From contig CM074864.1 of the NCBI GenBank assembly GCA_037501455.1, positions 39,148,001 to 39,212,000 of the forward strand: a stretch of DNA of 64,000 bases, read 5' to 3'. Made by a program: the position numbers and the translations under genes. Origin of the DNA: Lantana camara. Lineage: Eukaryota; Streptophyta; Magnoliopsida; Lamiales; Verbenaceae. Below, piece after piece: positions 43,285 to 54,973 of the stretch. Under the pieces are notes generated by a model. The model had not been told where the DNA came from, searched no databases, and worked only from the letters and a program-made list of their open reading frames with translations. Every line of letters starts with the position of its first letter. The first letter of the stretch is position 1.

Positions 43285-44207
43285 TGCCGGACCCGTCCCC
43301 AGTCTCCTTCTCCCTCCAATGATGGGAAGGTGGCTAGCCTTCACCATCCACGACGTGTTGAGCAGAGGGTACATGAATCCCTAAGCCCGGAACTCCTTCC
43401 TCCACTAATCTCCTAGCGGATTCAGGGGTCATCCCAATGTGGTGAGGATAGCGCGAGAGTTACCCGTCAGCCCTTGCTTTCCCGGTTGGCTCAAGCCACT
43501 ACCCTCGTGCCCAACGTGAACGGTCATGCTACTCACCTAAAACATGCACGATACATGGCTTTCTTGCTTGCTTGCTTTTCATGAACATGACTTGCTTGAA
43601 ATGATAAGTGATTTCATGAAAATTATAGATATAAATACCTTTTGGCCGAAAGATCAAATAAGGGGTATACAGGTTCTATATAACTAGGAATTAAACCTCA
43701 CCTGACAGGCGACACAATGACTCGTATATGCGTGAATGTGCTCTTGATCAACAATCTCCGCCCTGGAGAATAAATGCACAAGAAAACGGGACATTGTGCA
43801 CTTGTGAGACAATGACTTAATAATGATACCAAATAGGACGCACGACATGATCACATAACGAGACATCGTCCAATGAGCAATGTAGCATATAATTATCACA
43901 TTATGACATGTTATTGATCATATAATAACAATTTGGGGTAAATTAAGGATAAAGAAAAGGAATTGGAAATCTCATTTTTATGCAGAAACATTCTGCCTCT
44001 CCAGGGGTCTGGGAACGACCGTTCCGGCCCTTAGTTCAAAATAGGAAGGGTCGTTCCCAGCTCCCCGAAGTTGCTCCCCGAAGATGGGAACGGCCGTTCT
44101 AGCTTACAAGTCAAAACGGGAAGGGTCGTTCCTGTCCTCGCCGCCATGCACACAATTCCAATATATGGGAACGGCCGTTTCCCCAAATACCTTCCCGTTC
44201 CCGTTAC
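43285..44207 (-). repeat. B-type LTR, left part (split by CACTA)
   Basis: Minus-strand LTR beginning inside the GCCGGACCCGTCCCC module and running into the palindrome array (44011-44203). It ends at the CACTA insertion and continues at 46662. Confidence 0.82.
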
Positions 44208-45419
44208 CACTACAAGAAAAAGCTCGAATTCCGACGGGAAAAAACCGGCGAAAAATTTCGTCGGTTTCCCGTCGGAATTTTTAACGGCAAACCGACGGAA
44301 TTCCAACGGCTTTTCCGTTTGGCGGCATTTTAAAAAAAATTGCGCCAAAATTTCCAACGAAATTCTGTCGGTTTTCCATTGGAATTCCGTCGAAAATTTT
44401 GACGCAATTCTAAAAAAAAGTGCGCTAAATATACCGACGGGATTTCCCGTCTGTTTTTCGTCGAAATTTCAATGAAATAAAAATTCCGAGGGAAAACCGA
44501 CGGAAAATCCCGTCGGTATTTTTTTATTCAACATTAAAAAAATACGAAATAAACTTTCCGACGGAAAAATCCCGTCGGTATTTTTTTATTCAACATTAAA
44601 AAAATACGAAATAAACTTTCCGACGGAAAAATCCCGTCGGTATTTTTTTATTCTTCATTAAAAATTACCGACGGGATTTCCTGTCGGTTTTCCGTCGGAA
44701 GTTCAATGAAATAAAAATTCCGACGGAAACCCGACGGGAAAATCCCGTCGGTATTTTTTATTCTACATTAAAAAAATACGAAATAAAATTTCCGACGGAA
44801 AACCGACGGAAAAATTCCGTCGGTATTTTTTTATTCTTCATTAAAAAAATATCTACGGGATTTCCCGTCGGTTTTCCGTCGTAATTTCAATGAAATAAAA
44901 ATTACGTTGGTTTTCCGTTGGAATTTTTCAATCAAATTTAATTAGAAAAATACGATTATAGTTAATACAAATAGTTATATATAATTGTTTGCACTAATAA
45001 TTCGCGTTTATTGACTTTGTGTAAATATTGGATAAATAGTACAAATAATTTATAAATTTGGATATCAAAGTCGATCTTCAATTTTCGATTTTCTTCAGCT
45101 TATTTAACTTTTATTAATTGGTTTGATCTTTTTCAACTTCAAATTTAGCTTTTAATAAAGTTAATTTGTAGGTCCTTCGACTTATTTACGAATCAAACGC
45201 TAGATTTTGGAGAATTTCTCCAAGAACGCCTTTGAACACTTCGGTAACTCCATGGATTTAGCTTGAATATAACGTCAATTCGTTAGTATAATGTCTTAAT
45301 AACGGATCGAACGCCTTGATTTGATAATTTTGGGGAAGAACGCCTTTATATAGGTTTAGGATTTAAGAGTTAGAGTTCAACTCAAACTTATTTAATAATT
45401 ATCTCTTGTATTTTTTTTT

Positions 45420-45599
45420 AAAGAGATAAATATAATATAATATATGTACATATATATTATATATATTACGGTATGTCTAATATATATATATATATATATG
45501 TTATATGTTATATTACGGTATATGTCTAATATATGTTACATATATATTATATATATTACGGTATATGTCTAATATGTACATATATATATATAAATATAA

Positions 45600-45651
<52 letters not shown>

Positions 45652-45780
45652 GTATAATATGTGTACATATATTATGTATATTATAGTATGTATATATATA
45701 ATATATTTATATATATATAATATAATATATGTATATATTATATATTACAACATGTATAATATTAAAATTTTAAAATATGT
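45420..45780. repeat. AT-rich TATA-repeat core of the CACTA element
   Basis: Runs of TATATATA and ATATAT with three repeats of ACGGTATATGTCTAATAT. An AT dinucleotide run of about 40 bases lies at 45607-45650. Confidence 0.85.
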
Positions 45781-46080
45781 ATAATATTATCTATATATAA
45801 CGTTATATGCATATAGTAAATTAAATTAATAATATAAAGTTTATTTGTTCATCTACAATAATATTTTATATAATTTTAAGTATATACATTATAATTAAAA
45901 CACAAAAGTATATAAGCTAGCAATTTTTATATAATATTTCAATAAATATGATTATATTTAATTTAAATAATTATATATTTAAAATTATATATTTTAAATT
46001 AATAATAAAAAAGAATTTAAATAATTAATTGAAATAAGTGTATAAATATATTTAAAGACATAATATTAATAAGAAGTAAG

Positions 46081-46135
46081 TTGGCCAAGTGGTAAGGGAG
46101 TCACCATTCTTCCTTGGAGACCCGAGTTCGAATCC
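46081..46135 (+). repeat. tRNA-derived, SINE-like segment inside CACTA
   Basis: TGGCCAAGTGG (46082-46092) matches a pol III A box and GAGTTCGAATCC (46124-46135) a B box, about 31 bases apart. The unit may extend to a T-rich tail near 46265. A full tRNA fold is not obvious, so I call it a SINE head or tRNA-related remnant. Confidence 0.5.
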
Positions 46136-46661
46136 CTTTGTGCGCAATTATCGCGAGAATTAATTCTCGCATTTGGGTGGCTCGATTGGCTCGAGCTCGG
46201 CCCGTGGCTTTTTCGAGGAATTGGTATGGCTCGTTTCCGAGGTGGTTCGGGTGTCACAAATGATTTTTTTTATTTTTTTTAATTTATTTATTTTTAATCA
46301 ATTTTCAACGGAGTACCGACGGAAAATTCCGTTGGAATTCCGTCGGTTAACTCAAAAATTAAAATTTTTTTGCTCCGTTGGTTTTCCGTTGGAAAAAAAA
46401 TCCGACGAAAAACGGTTTTCCGATGGAAATTACTTCGTTGGGAAAAAAAATGTTCGCCGGAATTCCGTCGGAAATATGTTTCCAACGGAAAATAGACAGA
46501 ACGTACCTGTCGGGACCCAATTCCGACGATACATTTTCCAACGGGCGCCATCCCGTCGGTTTTCCGTCGGAATTCGGCTTTCCCGACGGAAAACCGACGG
46601 GATTTCCGAAAATCCCATCGGAAAATGCCCGTCGGTTTTTGGGCTTTTTTTTGTAGTGTAC

Positions 46662-47614
46662 GCAGGTGGTACAGAAGCAAAGCAGCAAAACAGGGGAGCA
46701 CGAACCGTCAACCAAACTCACTCAAAACCAGCATAATTCACTTCCAAATGTTATAATCACGAAAAGGAATAATTATGCAAGCTTTCGGTACAATAACACT
46801 CAATATAAACACTTGGTTCAAGCTTGATCATCATGATTTCTACTTTGAAACTCATATAAGGATTTATCAATTAACTCCCTCAAAATTCATGATATATGCA
46901 AGTAATTCAAGTTCAAGGTTCCTAATCATGCTTCTAACATCATATAATCAAATTAACAAGCTTAACATCTAACCCTAACTCTCATACTTAATTCAAGAAT
47001 TCATGAAAATATCCATCATATACCTTGAATGGAAAAGGGAAGAAAAGAGATGAAGATAGAAGATGATGTTGCTCCTAGTTTCATTAATTTCCAGAATTAT
47101 AACTTGAAGATGAGAATTCCCAATTTTTCTTCCTTCTTGGAGTTCAACCGAGAGATATGGAGATGAGATGATTGTATGATATGTCTTGAAATGAAGATGG
47201 AAGAAGGCTGAAGAATTATAACGTGATTCATGCCTTGTTTTTAATGAAATAATAAAAATTACAATTAAGTCCTTAAGCTATACAAGTTATACAAATAAGG
47301 ATAAAAGGTTTGCAATTTAGTCACTTAAGCCCAAGAAATAATTATGCAATTTTGTCCTCTAATTTAAATAAATGATCAATTAGGATAATTAAGCAATTAT
47401 GATACATTCGGCAACTAATTCATGTAACAAGTTTATTCAATTTATACCATAGTTTCCAAGTTGTCACATATTCCACATAATCATGTTAAAATAAAATTGT
47501 ACAATTTAACTAAACTTAACATGAATTGAATAAGCTAAAATAATAAAATAAATCCTACACTCGAAACTCACACGTGTCAAGCGTACCTGTCTATCTGAAA
47601 ATTGGGGCGTTACA
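46662..47614 (-). repeat. B-type LTR, right part (split by CACTA)
   Basis: Continues from 44207 (GCAGGTGGTACAGAAGC), has donor CAAG/GTAT at 47024/47023, and reaches the LTR start TGTAACGCCCC at 47614. Confidence 0.85.
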
Positions 47615-48219
47615 TTGAATGAAAGAAGGAGAAGAAAAGATGAAGACATGATGAAGATGATGCTTCAAAGCTTGAATTTTCTTGGAAAAACTTGATGAAA
47701 TTGATAAAATCTTATCTCCCCTTCTTAAGGTTTTGGTTCGGTGAAAGTGAAGCAAATATGGAGGAGGATATTTGGATGAAATGAAATGAAGGTTGTGGAA
47801 GAGATGCATATACCGTAATCCATCTCTTAATAGAGATGAATCACCACATTTTGCAAGTAAATCCTCCAAGTTTAATAAGTCATGCAATCGAGGATAAAAG
47901 GTTTGGAAATTGATCAATTAAGTCCAAGAAATAATCATGCAATTTGGTCCTTAAATTTACATAAACGATCAATTAAGGACACTTAAGCAATTAATTCATG
48001 TCCGACAATTATTTCACGTAATAATGGAATCCAATTTATAAATCAATTCTCAAATCGACAAGTATTTCACATATTTTCATGTAAACATATTGAAATAGAA
48101 TTTATAAAATTAATATAACTCATATAAGTTGAATAACCGAAAGTAATAGAATAAAATCCTAACGCTCGAAACTCACACGTGTCGAGTGTACTTGACTGTC
48201 TGGGAATTGGGCCGTTACA
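47615..48219 (-). repeat. First 0.6 kb of another B-type LTR
   Basis: Minus strand starts TGTAACGGCCCAATTCCC at 48219, ending where the previous LTR inserted (47614). The insertion point falls exactly at its donor-like site (TTCAA next to CAAG/GT). Confidence 0.8.
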
Positions 48220-48595
48220 CGGCGAGTATGGGTCTTACTCTAACTCCTCAATTATTAACATACATGTCAAAATAGAAAACATAAATCATAAACAAATCTA
48301 ACCCCAACAACAACGGTGTTCGGGAGTCAAACCCTCTCCACCTAATTACCAATGCACACAGGGACGCTATCCCACGATGTGCTTGAAGCACCACGCCTCC
48401 TCAACCTCCAAGAGTCACGCGTTAGTACTTCAAATGGGAATCATGCACAGGCTTAACCCGACGGCCCTTGCCGTCCCGGGTGTCCTTACCCATAATTCCC
48501 GGGGCCCAACAAATCAGAACATAGCATAACAGATCATAACTCACTACATATCATACTTAGAACGTAACAAACTTACAGACCTTAGCATACCTTAC
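48220..48595 (-). repeat. LTR E, left part
   Basis: Carries the module CGGGACGGCAAGGGCCG (minus) and GGGCCCC found in the other LTR families near the same place. It ends near 48595, where pirin sequence starts. The U5 end is cut by the B-type LTR. Confidence 0.6.
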
Positions 48596-48643
48596 CTTGC
48601 TTATATATGTAAATTTCTGGATAATTGTTATATTTGGCTGCAG

Positions 48644-48975
48644 GTTTGAGTTGAAATATTTTGATCCTTTCATTGTTCATGATGAATTCTCAGGTGGGGC
48701 GTCTCTGTTTTTCTTCTTCTTCTTCTTCTTCTTCTTCTTCTTCTTCTTCTTCTTCTTCGTTTTTTTCATTAAATTTCTTGAATCATGATTAAGGTTTTCT
48801 TTTTATTTATTTTAGTAACAGTTTGTGCTCCTGCTGGATTTCCTGATCACCCACATAGAGGTCTGGTTTCAGAACATTATAAATTTCATATATGCTAAAT
48901 TTATTTAGGCTATGTTGCTGATATATCTGTTTTTATGGACCTACAGGATTTGAGACCGTCACCTACATGCTACAG
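48644..48975 (+). pseudogene. Pirin gene fragment: three exons with introns, captured in LTR E
   Basis: Exons 48644-48693 (FELKYFDPFIVHDEFS), 48832-48860 (VCAPAGFPDHPHR) and 48947-48975 (GFETVTYMLQ) join in one open frame, with AG acceptor and GT donor at every boundary (CTGCAG, CAG/GT, AACAG, AG/GT, CTACAG, CAG/GTAAT). The joined peptide is the core of the pirin N-terminal cupin. DHPHRGFE holds the first two iron-ligand histidines of the family. Pirins are nuclear iron-binding cupins and, in plants, G-protein and seed-germination partners. Upstream exons and the C-terminal cupin are absent. It lies antisense to LTR E, so it is a captured piece. Family call firm, capture mechanism unknown. 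Confidence 0.87.
48709..48758. repeat. TTC microsatellite in the first pirin intron
   Basis: About 16 TTC units, followed by a T-run. Confidence 0.95.
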
Positions 48976-49400
48976 GTAATTAATACTAATAGCTGCATTA
49001 ATGTTAGTTTTCTTGAATAATAATAATAATAGTAGTAGTAGTAGTTTAATGAGTCTTTCCCATTATTTTTTTTTTTTTGTCTGTTGTTGTTTGTATGGTT
49101 GAAAATTTGAAATGAATCATAGGGAAAAGGTAAAATATAGTCAATTGCTTTGATATTTTACCTTTATGGATAGATTGTGAATTGGCATGTTACCGAGAGT
49201 GTTGAATTGATTATGTTGAAAAGATATGTTACTGTCCAGCCTAATGAAAGCAACATAAATCATTTCTTTAGGTTAACAATTACTATTGTATGTTAAACAT
49301 GCTGCAATCATGTCTTGTCTCCCTACTCTAATTAATTAATCAACTACTCAACTTTAATATGATAATATCATTTCTACGCCTTCAACAACATTCTCAAGCT
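48976..49400 (+). other. Downstream pirin intron and uncertain right boundary
   Basis: Begins GTAATTAATA (donor), with AAT/AGT trinucleotide runs near 49020-49045 and a T-run near 49065. No further exon is recognised. Somewhere between about 49280 and 49500 it passes back into LTR E; I cannot place the junction. Confidence 0.5.
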
Positions 49401-49499
49401 CACATATGCTCGTACGTATAGTTCAAAATCATTTAATCTTATAACAAGATCATAAACGTATCTTATAAGCATGTATCTATTATATAAATATAATAGTAT

Positions 49500-51322
49500 A
49501 GTCACATACGGGCTTGAAAATGAGCACGTAGGGTTGTAGGTCGTATTAACTAAAAAGAAATAGACCTAAACCTCACCTTTTACCAAAAGTGCTCACAGAG
49601 GAGCGACGACGACCAAGAAGAAGCTAAATGGTGGATCCGACACCTCCCGAACCCAAAAATGAGGCAAACAAACACATACTCAAGACTTAGACTAGATTAT
49701 AAACCAGTTAGACGCACGGCGATGCATAAGAATGCAGATGGATGCAATGCACGTCCTATATATTGATACTTAGGCATATTGGAGCAATTAACAAGGTATC
49801 ACATAACGAATTCAAGAATTAAACTCATAACATATTAAATAATTCATAACGTTTCATATTGTAGCATACCATATGCATTCATAAGCTTAAAGTGCAACAA
49901 AAAAGCAAGAGTTGCAAGAAAGTGTTAAACATTCATATAACGGTCATGAATTCACTTCGAAATTGAACTTAGCAAACAAGGTCATAAACTTAAAAAAATT
50001 AATGAAACATAGCATATTACAACACATTAACATGTTAGGATCATAACCAGGGTGAGAAGATAGAGAAAAAACGGAAGAAAAGCACAAAATAGGGTTTCGA
50101 GTGAAAATAGGTCAAAGCTGACAGTTTTACCGAAACGAACAAGCTGTAGGAAAACGGGCATAACTTCAGTTTGAGAAATGGAAATTAAGTTTTGTTTCTT
50201 GGACATGAAACTAGACACATAGGGATTTCCAATGATATATGGCACTAATCTTGGTTCAAAGGGATCCGAAAATAATGGAGGTTTGAAATTGAACGAACAC
50301 AGAATTTCAGCGAAGTGGTGACACCAAAATAAAACTGTTATATCACACAAAACAGAAAAGATATTGAGGTTATTCCAATTGGAGAATACTTTAGACTTCA
50401 AAATATTTCTGTGGTCCAAAAATCAAGTCAATCGGAGCACATTAGAGAGGGTCACGGCCACGACAAATTTGCACTGAAAAATAGTCGCGACCGCGAAGGC
50501 AAGACAGTAGCTCCAAAAGTGGATGGTCGCGGCCGTGACACTTTTAAGGGTACCAGGTGAGAAAGTTCACAAATCGAAGGAAGAACGCAGGGGGCTCGTC
50601 TCGGGCTCCCGTATGATTCGGCAACACGACAAATCACACAAAACAACCAAAGATAACATATATATACACATATCACCCATCAATTCATGAATTAATCCAT
50701 CAAATTACATAAACCCACATAATATATACATACACATATATACATATATTCACACATTATACCTTGGAAGAAGGAAGGAGAAGAGAAGGATTGGAGCTTG
50801 ATTCTTGTCTTAAAGCTTGATGGAATTTCCTTACTTCCTTGTCTATTGCTTGGGCTCTATTTTGGGGAAAGAAAGAGAAGGGCTTGGGAGTCTCTTGGGA
50901 GAGAAAGGGGAAGAAGAAGAATGAATGAAGAGAAGGGGGGAAATATCGTGTAATACATGAAGGAGAAGAGGGAAAATTACACTTTGGTCCCTCAACAAAT
51001 TAAGTGCTTAATTAGGGTCCCAAGGTTTGGTAGGTGAGCAGTTGGGGTCCAAATCAAAATTCGATTGAGTCCAAGGATTTCATATAAGATCAAATAAGTA
51101 CATATTTGAAATAGAACATTCAATTGTCAAGTAAACATATTAAAAATGAGTTTAAGTAACATAGTCACTTAAGTCATATAAGTCACATAATAGCAATTAG
51201 TTCACAGAATTATTAAGTTAAATAGACACTTAGCAATTAAAACATAATTAAAATCAAATAACACTCGGTCTAAACCCACTCGTAACATCATACCTGACTT
51301 ACCGGAAAACCGGGGTGTCACA
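49500..51322 (-). repeat. LTR E, right part with its start
   Basis: Minus strand starts TGTGACACCCCGGTTTTCC at 51322, has donor CCAAG/GTATAA at 50763/50762 and palindromes 50450-50541, then ACCTACAACCCTACGTG near 49540, a phrase shared with O and H. The LTR start resembles D. It is inserted in an A-type LTR. Confidence 0.75.
50450..50541 (-). repeat. Palindrome array in LTR E
   Basis: GGTCACGGCCACGAC, AGTCGCGACCGCGA and GGTCGCGGCCGTGAC, three decayed dyads with the GGTCGCGGCCGCGACC core of family T. Confidence 0.75.
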
Positions 51323-51991
51323 GTGCCATTACTCTTTTACCAACTATTTAAGGAGTTAAGGATGGAGAGGCCTAGCTTGCGGGCATTAAAGTTATTATTA
51401 CAAATGGTTCATATTCCTACGAATATTCCAAATTACTCCTCCCTACTTTTACAATTATTATGAACCATTTCCTATTTGCTATATCCTATTGCTAATATTT
51501 TAAATCAAGAACTTCTTGATCATATAAATATATATACATATACATATAACTATAAGTTATAATACACCTTCACTTAGTCACTTTGACTAACTCCTCGCCT
51601 TCTTTAAAATGCATGATTTTAGGGATCAAGGAACAACATCTAGAGGTATCTTGAAGCAATAAGCTACCATGCCTAGTATACCAGAACCGATTCTAAGGTC
51701 ATAACATTCGGAGTTTTAAATCAACTATCCGTATGTTTTACACCAGCTTGCCACTATGTTATACTCCCCTTTATGTCAGTTACTTCAATAATAATCATGC
51801 TGGTTCTTTGTGTGCGTTAGCACCTTTGTTCCTTGCAAAGTTTTAAATCTCTATCTTCCGCTTCACTGTGTCATACTCTTTACTCATATATTATCCTGAC
51901 CGTTCACCGTAGTATTTCCTGAGTGTTGGGTCTAACCTCCACTCGGGGAGTATTGCGGTGCGGGGGTTGTAGTGCTAGGAGAGGCGCTACA
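51323..51991 (+). repeat. 3' end of an A-type LTR
   Basis: Diverged plus-strand copy of the last 0.67 kb of LTR A (GAGGCCTAGCTTGCGGGC), with hairpin TTAGTCA-CTT-TGACTAA (51574-51590) and terminal CGCTACA at 51991. It abuts the D pol exactly at the LTR end, so it was inserted there. Its left part was replaced by LTR E. Confidence 0.8.
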
Positions 51992-53230
51992 ACTTCTCAC
52001 TTCAGAGGCGCTCCTCGGTTTCTCCCAATGCAACACTGTTTCAATCTTAGAGGGATCCACTTCTACCCTATTACCGGACACTGCATGGCCCAAGAAAGTC
52101 ACTCGGTCGATCCAAAACTCACACTTGCTGAACTTGGCGAACAGTTGGCGCTCTCTAAGAGTCTCTAGCACAATCCTAAAATGTTGTGCATGCTCTTAGG
52201 GAGACTTGGAGTACACAAGGATGTCATCAATGAAGATCACAACGAACTTGTCAAGATACGGACAGAAAATCCTGTGCATCATATCCATGAAAGCTGCAAG
52301 AGCATTTGTTAACCCAAACGGCATCACAATGAACTCGAAATTCTGGTACTGAGTGTTGAATCCTATCTTAGGGATATCCTCTTCTCGGATTCGTAGCTGA
52401 TAGTACCCTTGTCAAAGATCAAACTTAGAGTAAACGTTAGACCCTTATAACAAGTCGAAAAGCTCTTTAATGTGAGGGAGAGGGTACTTGTTCTTGATTG
52501 TCATCCTGTTCAGCTCGCGATAGTCGATGCACATTCTCAAGGTTCCATCTTTCTTCTTCACAAATAGAACCAGTGTACCCCACGACGAACAACTCGGTCG
52601 GATATATCCACTAGTAAGAAGCTCATCGAGTTGAGTCTTCAACTCCTTCAACTCGGTCGGAGCCATTCGGTATCAAGACTTCGAATAAGGCTCAGCTCCC
52701 GAAAACAGATCAATCACAAACTTAATTTCCTACTCAGGTGGTAGAGAATCCAAAGTCTTGGGAAATACACCAAGGAAATCTTTAACAACCTCGGTCTCCT
52801 CGATCTTAGCTTGATCCTTGGGCTTGTTAAGAAGATAGGCCAGAAAACCTGTAGCCCCCTTACGAACCAACTCATAAGCTTCATTAAAAGAGAGAAGTGG
52901 TAGAGTCTTCGAACCTTCACCCACAAACACCACCGAATTCAAACAAACTTCTTCTCAAAACAATCAATCTTAGCTCGGTGTTGAAAGAGCCAATCCATGT
53001 CCAAGATAGCCCCGTATCTGTCCATGGGCATTTCAATCAAGTTTGGTAAAAAATCACGGCCCTCAATGCTCACTTGTATGTCCTTGGACACACGATTCGA
53101 CTCTAAGCTCCCCCTAGAGGAGAACTAATCACAAAGCATGAAGAGGTACAAGCAACAAGTTGAGGCAAAGAAGAAACCACACTACACGAAAGAAAGGAAT
53201 GTGTGGCACCCGGATCAAACAATACATGTA
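51992..53230 (-). pseudogene. Element D protease and RT remnant
   Basis: Protease motif [10 protein letters not shown] at about 53190-53220 and RT fragments [20 protein letters not shown] (52445-52666), MPFGLTNA and FIDDILVYS near 52220-52320. The reading ends at SEVRS beside the A-type LTR, so RNase H, integrase and chromodomain are missing. Stops and frame changes occur near 52940, 52728, 52670, 52443, 52410 and 52200. RT identity is clear from motif order; this copy is far older than T or H. Confidence 0.9.
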
Positions 53231-54356
53231 TGTGTATGCCATGACTGTGTATAGTACCTTCCACCACGACATTAGGGTCGATATCAACATCTTGTTCTTC
53301 ACCCCCAATAGCATAAACACTGGCTCGGATCAATGGCCTTTGGCCCCCTTGTTGAGCTCTCGGTGGCGGTTCCGGATAAGTATCAATTTTGTGGTCTGCT
53401 TTACCAAATCTCAAGCATAGACCCAACCGGCGGCGATAATTGAGATATATATGAGAAGTATGTCTACAATAAGTGCAACCGGGCCTCTCTTGTTGTTGTG
53501 GTCGAGCCGGTAAAGCCGGTAGTGCCGGAGTTTTCCCCACAAATTTTTGTTTCTTATCGTTACTCTTGGGGGCTTGGATTTGTTGAAATACGAGCCTCTT
53601 TCCCGCTCCCGAGCCTGAACCGGCATGGAAGGTCCAAGACTTGCTCTTCAAGATCTTAGCCTCGGCTTTCAAGGCTTTAGTCATGGCCTTAGCCCAAGTC
53701 CTCACGTTAGAAACCCCAATCACATCTTTGATTTCATACCGGAGGTCATCCACAAATTACAAAGCTTTAAGTTTATCATCCCCGGTAATATGAGCTGCAT
53801 AAGGAGCCAACCTATTGAATTCCAATATGTATTCACTCACCGTTCTTCCCACTTGTTTCAAATCAATAAATTCCCGAAGCCTTCTAGTCCTCGCTGAAGG
53901 CGGAATATAGTTGTTCTTGAACTCCCTCACAAATACCTCCTAAGTCAACTCATCCCCGTTAGCTTTGATTTGGATTCTTGTAGTGTTCCACCAATTTCGA
54001 GCCTCTCCTTGTAGTTGGAAGATGGAGAGGTCAACCATCTCTTGTGAGCTACACAGGCATACCCGAAATATGTCTTGTATCTCTGTAAGCCAATCCTCAA
54101 CCTGTACATCGTTACCACCATGGAACTGCAGTGGATGATATGATCGGAAATCCCACTGAGCCTGGGATAAACCTCCTTCTTGAACCGGGGGAGGGATTGG
54201 AACCGGAGGTGGCGGTGGATTCCCCCGGAGTCTTCTCTCAACAAAGTTCATAACCGCCTCCATAAAATTTTTGGGAGTAGCCCGAGGATTCCTCTCTTGT
54301 GGTGTAGGAGAGCGGTCATGGCGGTGACAACGACCTAGAAATGCATGTTCGATCAA
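53231..54356 (-). pseudogene. Element D gag remnant
   Basis: Begins near 54356-54300 with a DRSPTP motif as in T, then FMEAVMNFVERR, a Pro-rich linker, and capsid-like WLTEIQDIFRV and ARNWWNTTRI. Stops follow near 53940 and 53757. The zinc knuckles are decayed: CTYCRHTSHIYLNY lacks its last Cys and CLRFGKADHKIDTY lacks two. The order and spacing identify it as gag upstream of PR. Confidence 0.85.
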
Positions 54357-54502
54357 TTTATGATCATGAAAGCAAAGAATGCATTACTTAAATAGTTCAC
54401 ATAGCAAAAAGTTAGCAAGTAAAGGCAAGAACACGTTGACAAGTTGTCCCTAAGCCGTACGACCTAGACAGAGTCTACGCTAGACCTCGATTTTGCAACC
54501 AG

Positions 54503-54514
54503 GCTCTGATACCA
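54503..54514 (-). promoter_or_regulatory. Primer-binding site of element D
   Basis: Minus strand TGGTATCAGAGC, eight bases after the LTR end. Confidence 0.9.
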
Positions 54515-54956
54515 ATTTAGGATGTGACGCCATAGCGTGGGTCCCACATCCCCCGTACTACTACCAAGCTCTTATACAAATATAGTCTGCATACAAACCC
54601 CAATCATAGCGAACGGGGGCACGACACGGACCTTGGCTAGGAGGGACTAACCCTGTACCAACGAGTCAGATATCCAACAAGAAGAAACAAAAGTATAACC
54701 GAAGTGCGGAAGCATAGTCATAGATAGTAATCCAGAATATACAAATCCTCAAGTCATAAGTTCTTACAAAACACAAGTAAGGGTATTCGGCCCACACGGC
54801 CTCCAAAACTGTACAAGGCAAAAGTGAATGAATATCCATAAGGGTGTGTGGTACAGAACATGAGTGTGACTCAACTAGACATAAAATTACATAAACTAAT
54901 GCAATTTTCCACCTAGCTACGCCAAGAAGTACCTGAGGGACAAAGAAGAGAGGAGT

Positions 54957-54973
54957 CAGTCTCTACAAGACTG
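54957..54973 (-). promoter_or_regulatory. LTR hairpin, D version
   Basis: Minus strand CAGTCT-TGTAG-AGACTG, then CTGAC overlap and a long pyrimidine tract ending CCCTCAG/GT. Confidence 0.65.

Larger units (their letters stand above)
44208..46658. mobile_element. Non-autonomous CACTA (En/Spm-type) transposon
   Basis: Termini are CACTACAAGAAAAAG and CTTTTTTTTGTAGTG, imperfect inverted repeats beginning CACTA. A 3-base duplication TAC flanks it (44205-44207, 46659-46661). The empty site CCCGTTACGCAG is seen in LTR C at about 33570. Subterminal zones (44225-44930, 46300-46645) are packed with CCGACGGAAA units in both orientations, the usual transposase-binding layout of this superfamily. The centre is AT-rich with no transposase ORF, so it would need a partner. 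The ORFs in the ends are artefacts of the repeats. Confidence 0.93.

Noticed and set aside
46294..46736. Several overlapping ORFs of 90-187 codons on both strands in the CACTA ends
   Set aside because: They are open because the CCGACGGAAA repeats lack stops in most frames. The products are low-complexity repeats without a domain.
48597..48788. 63-codon ORF with a long Phe run
   Set aside because: It reads through the pirin exon into the intron and the TTC microsatellite. The splice-aware reading is the correct one.
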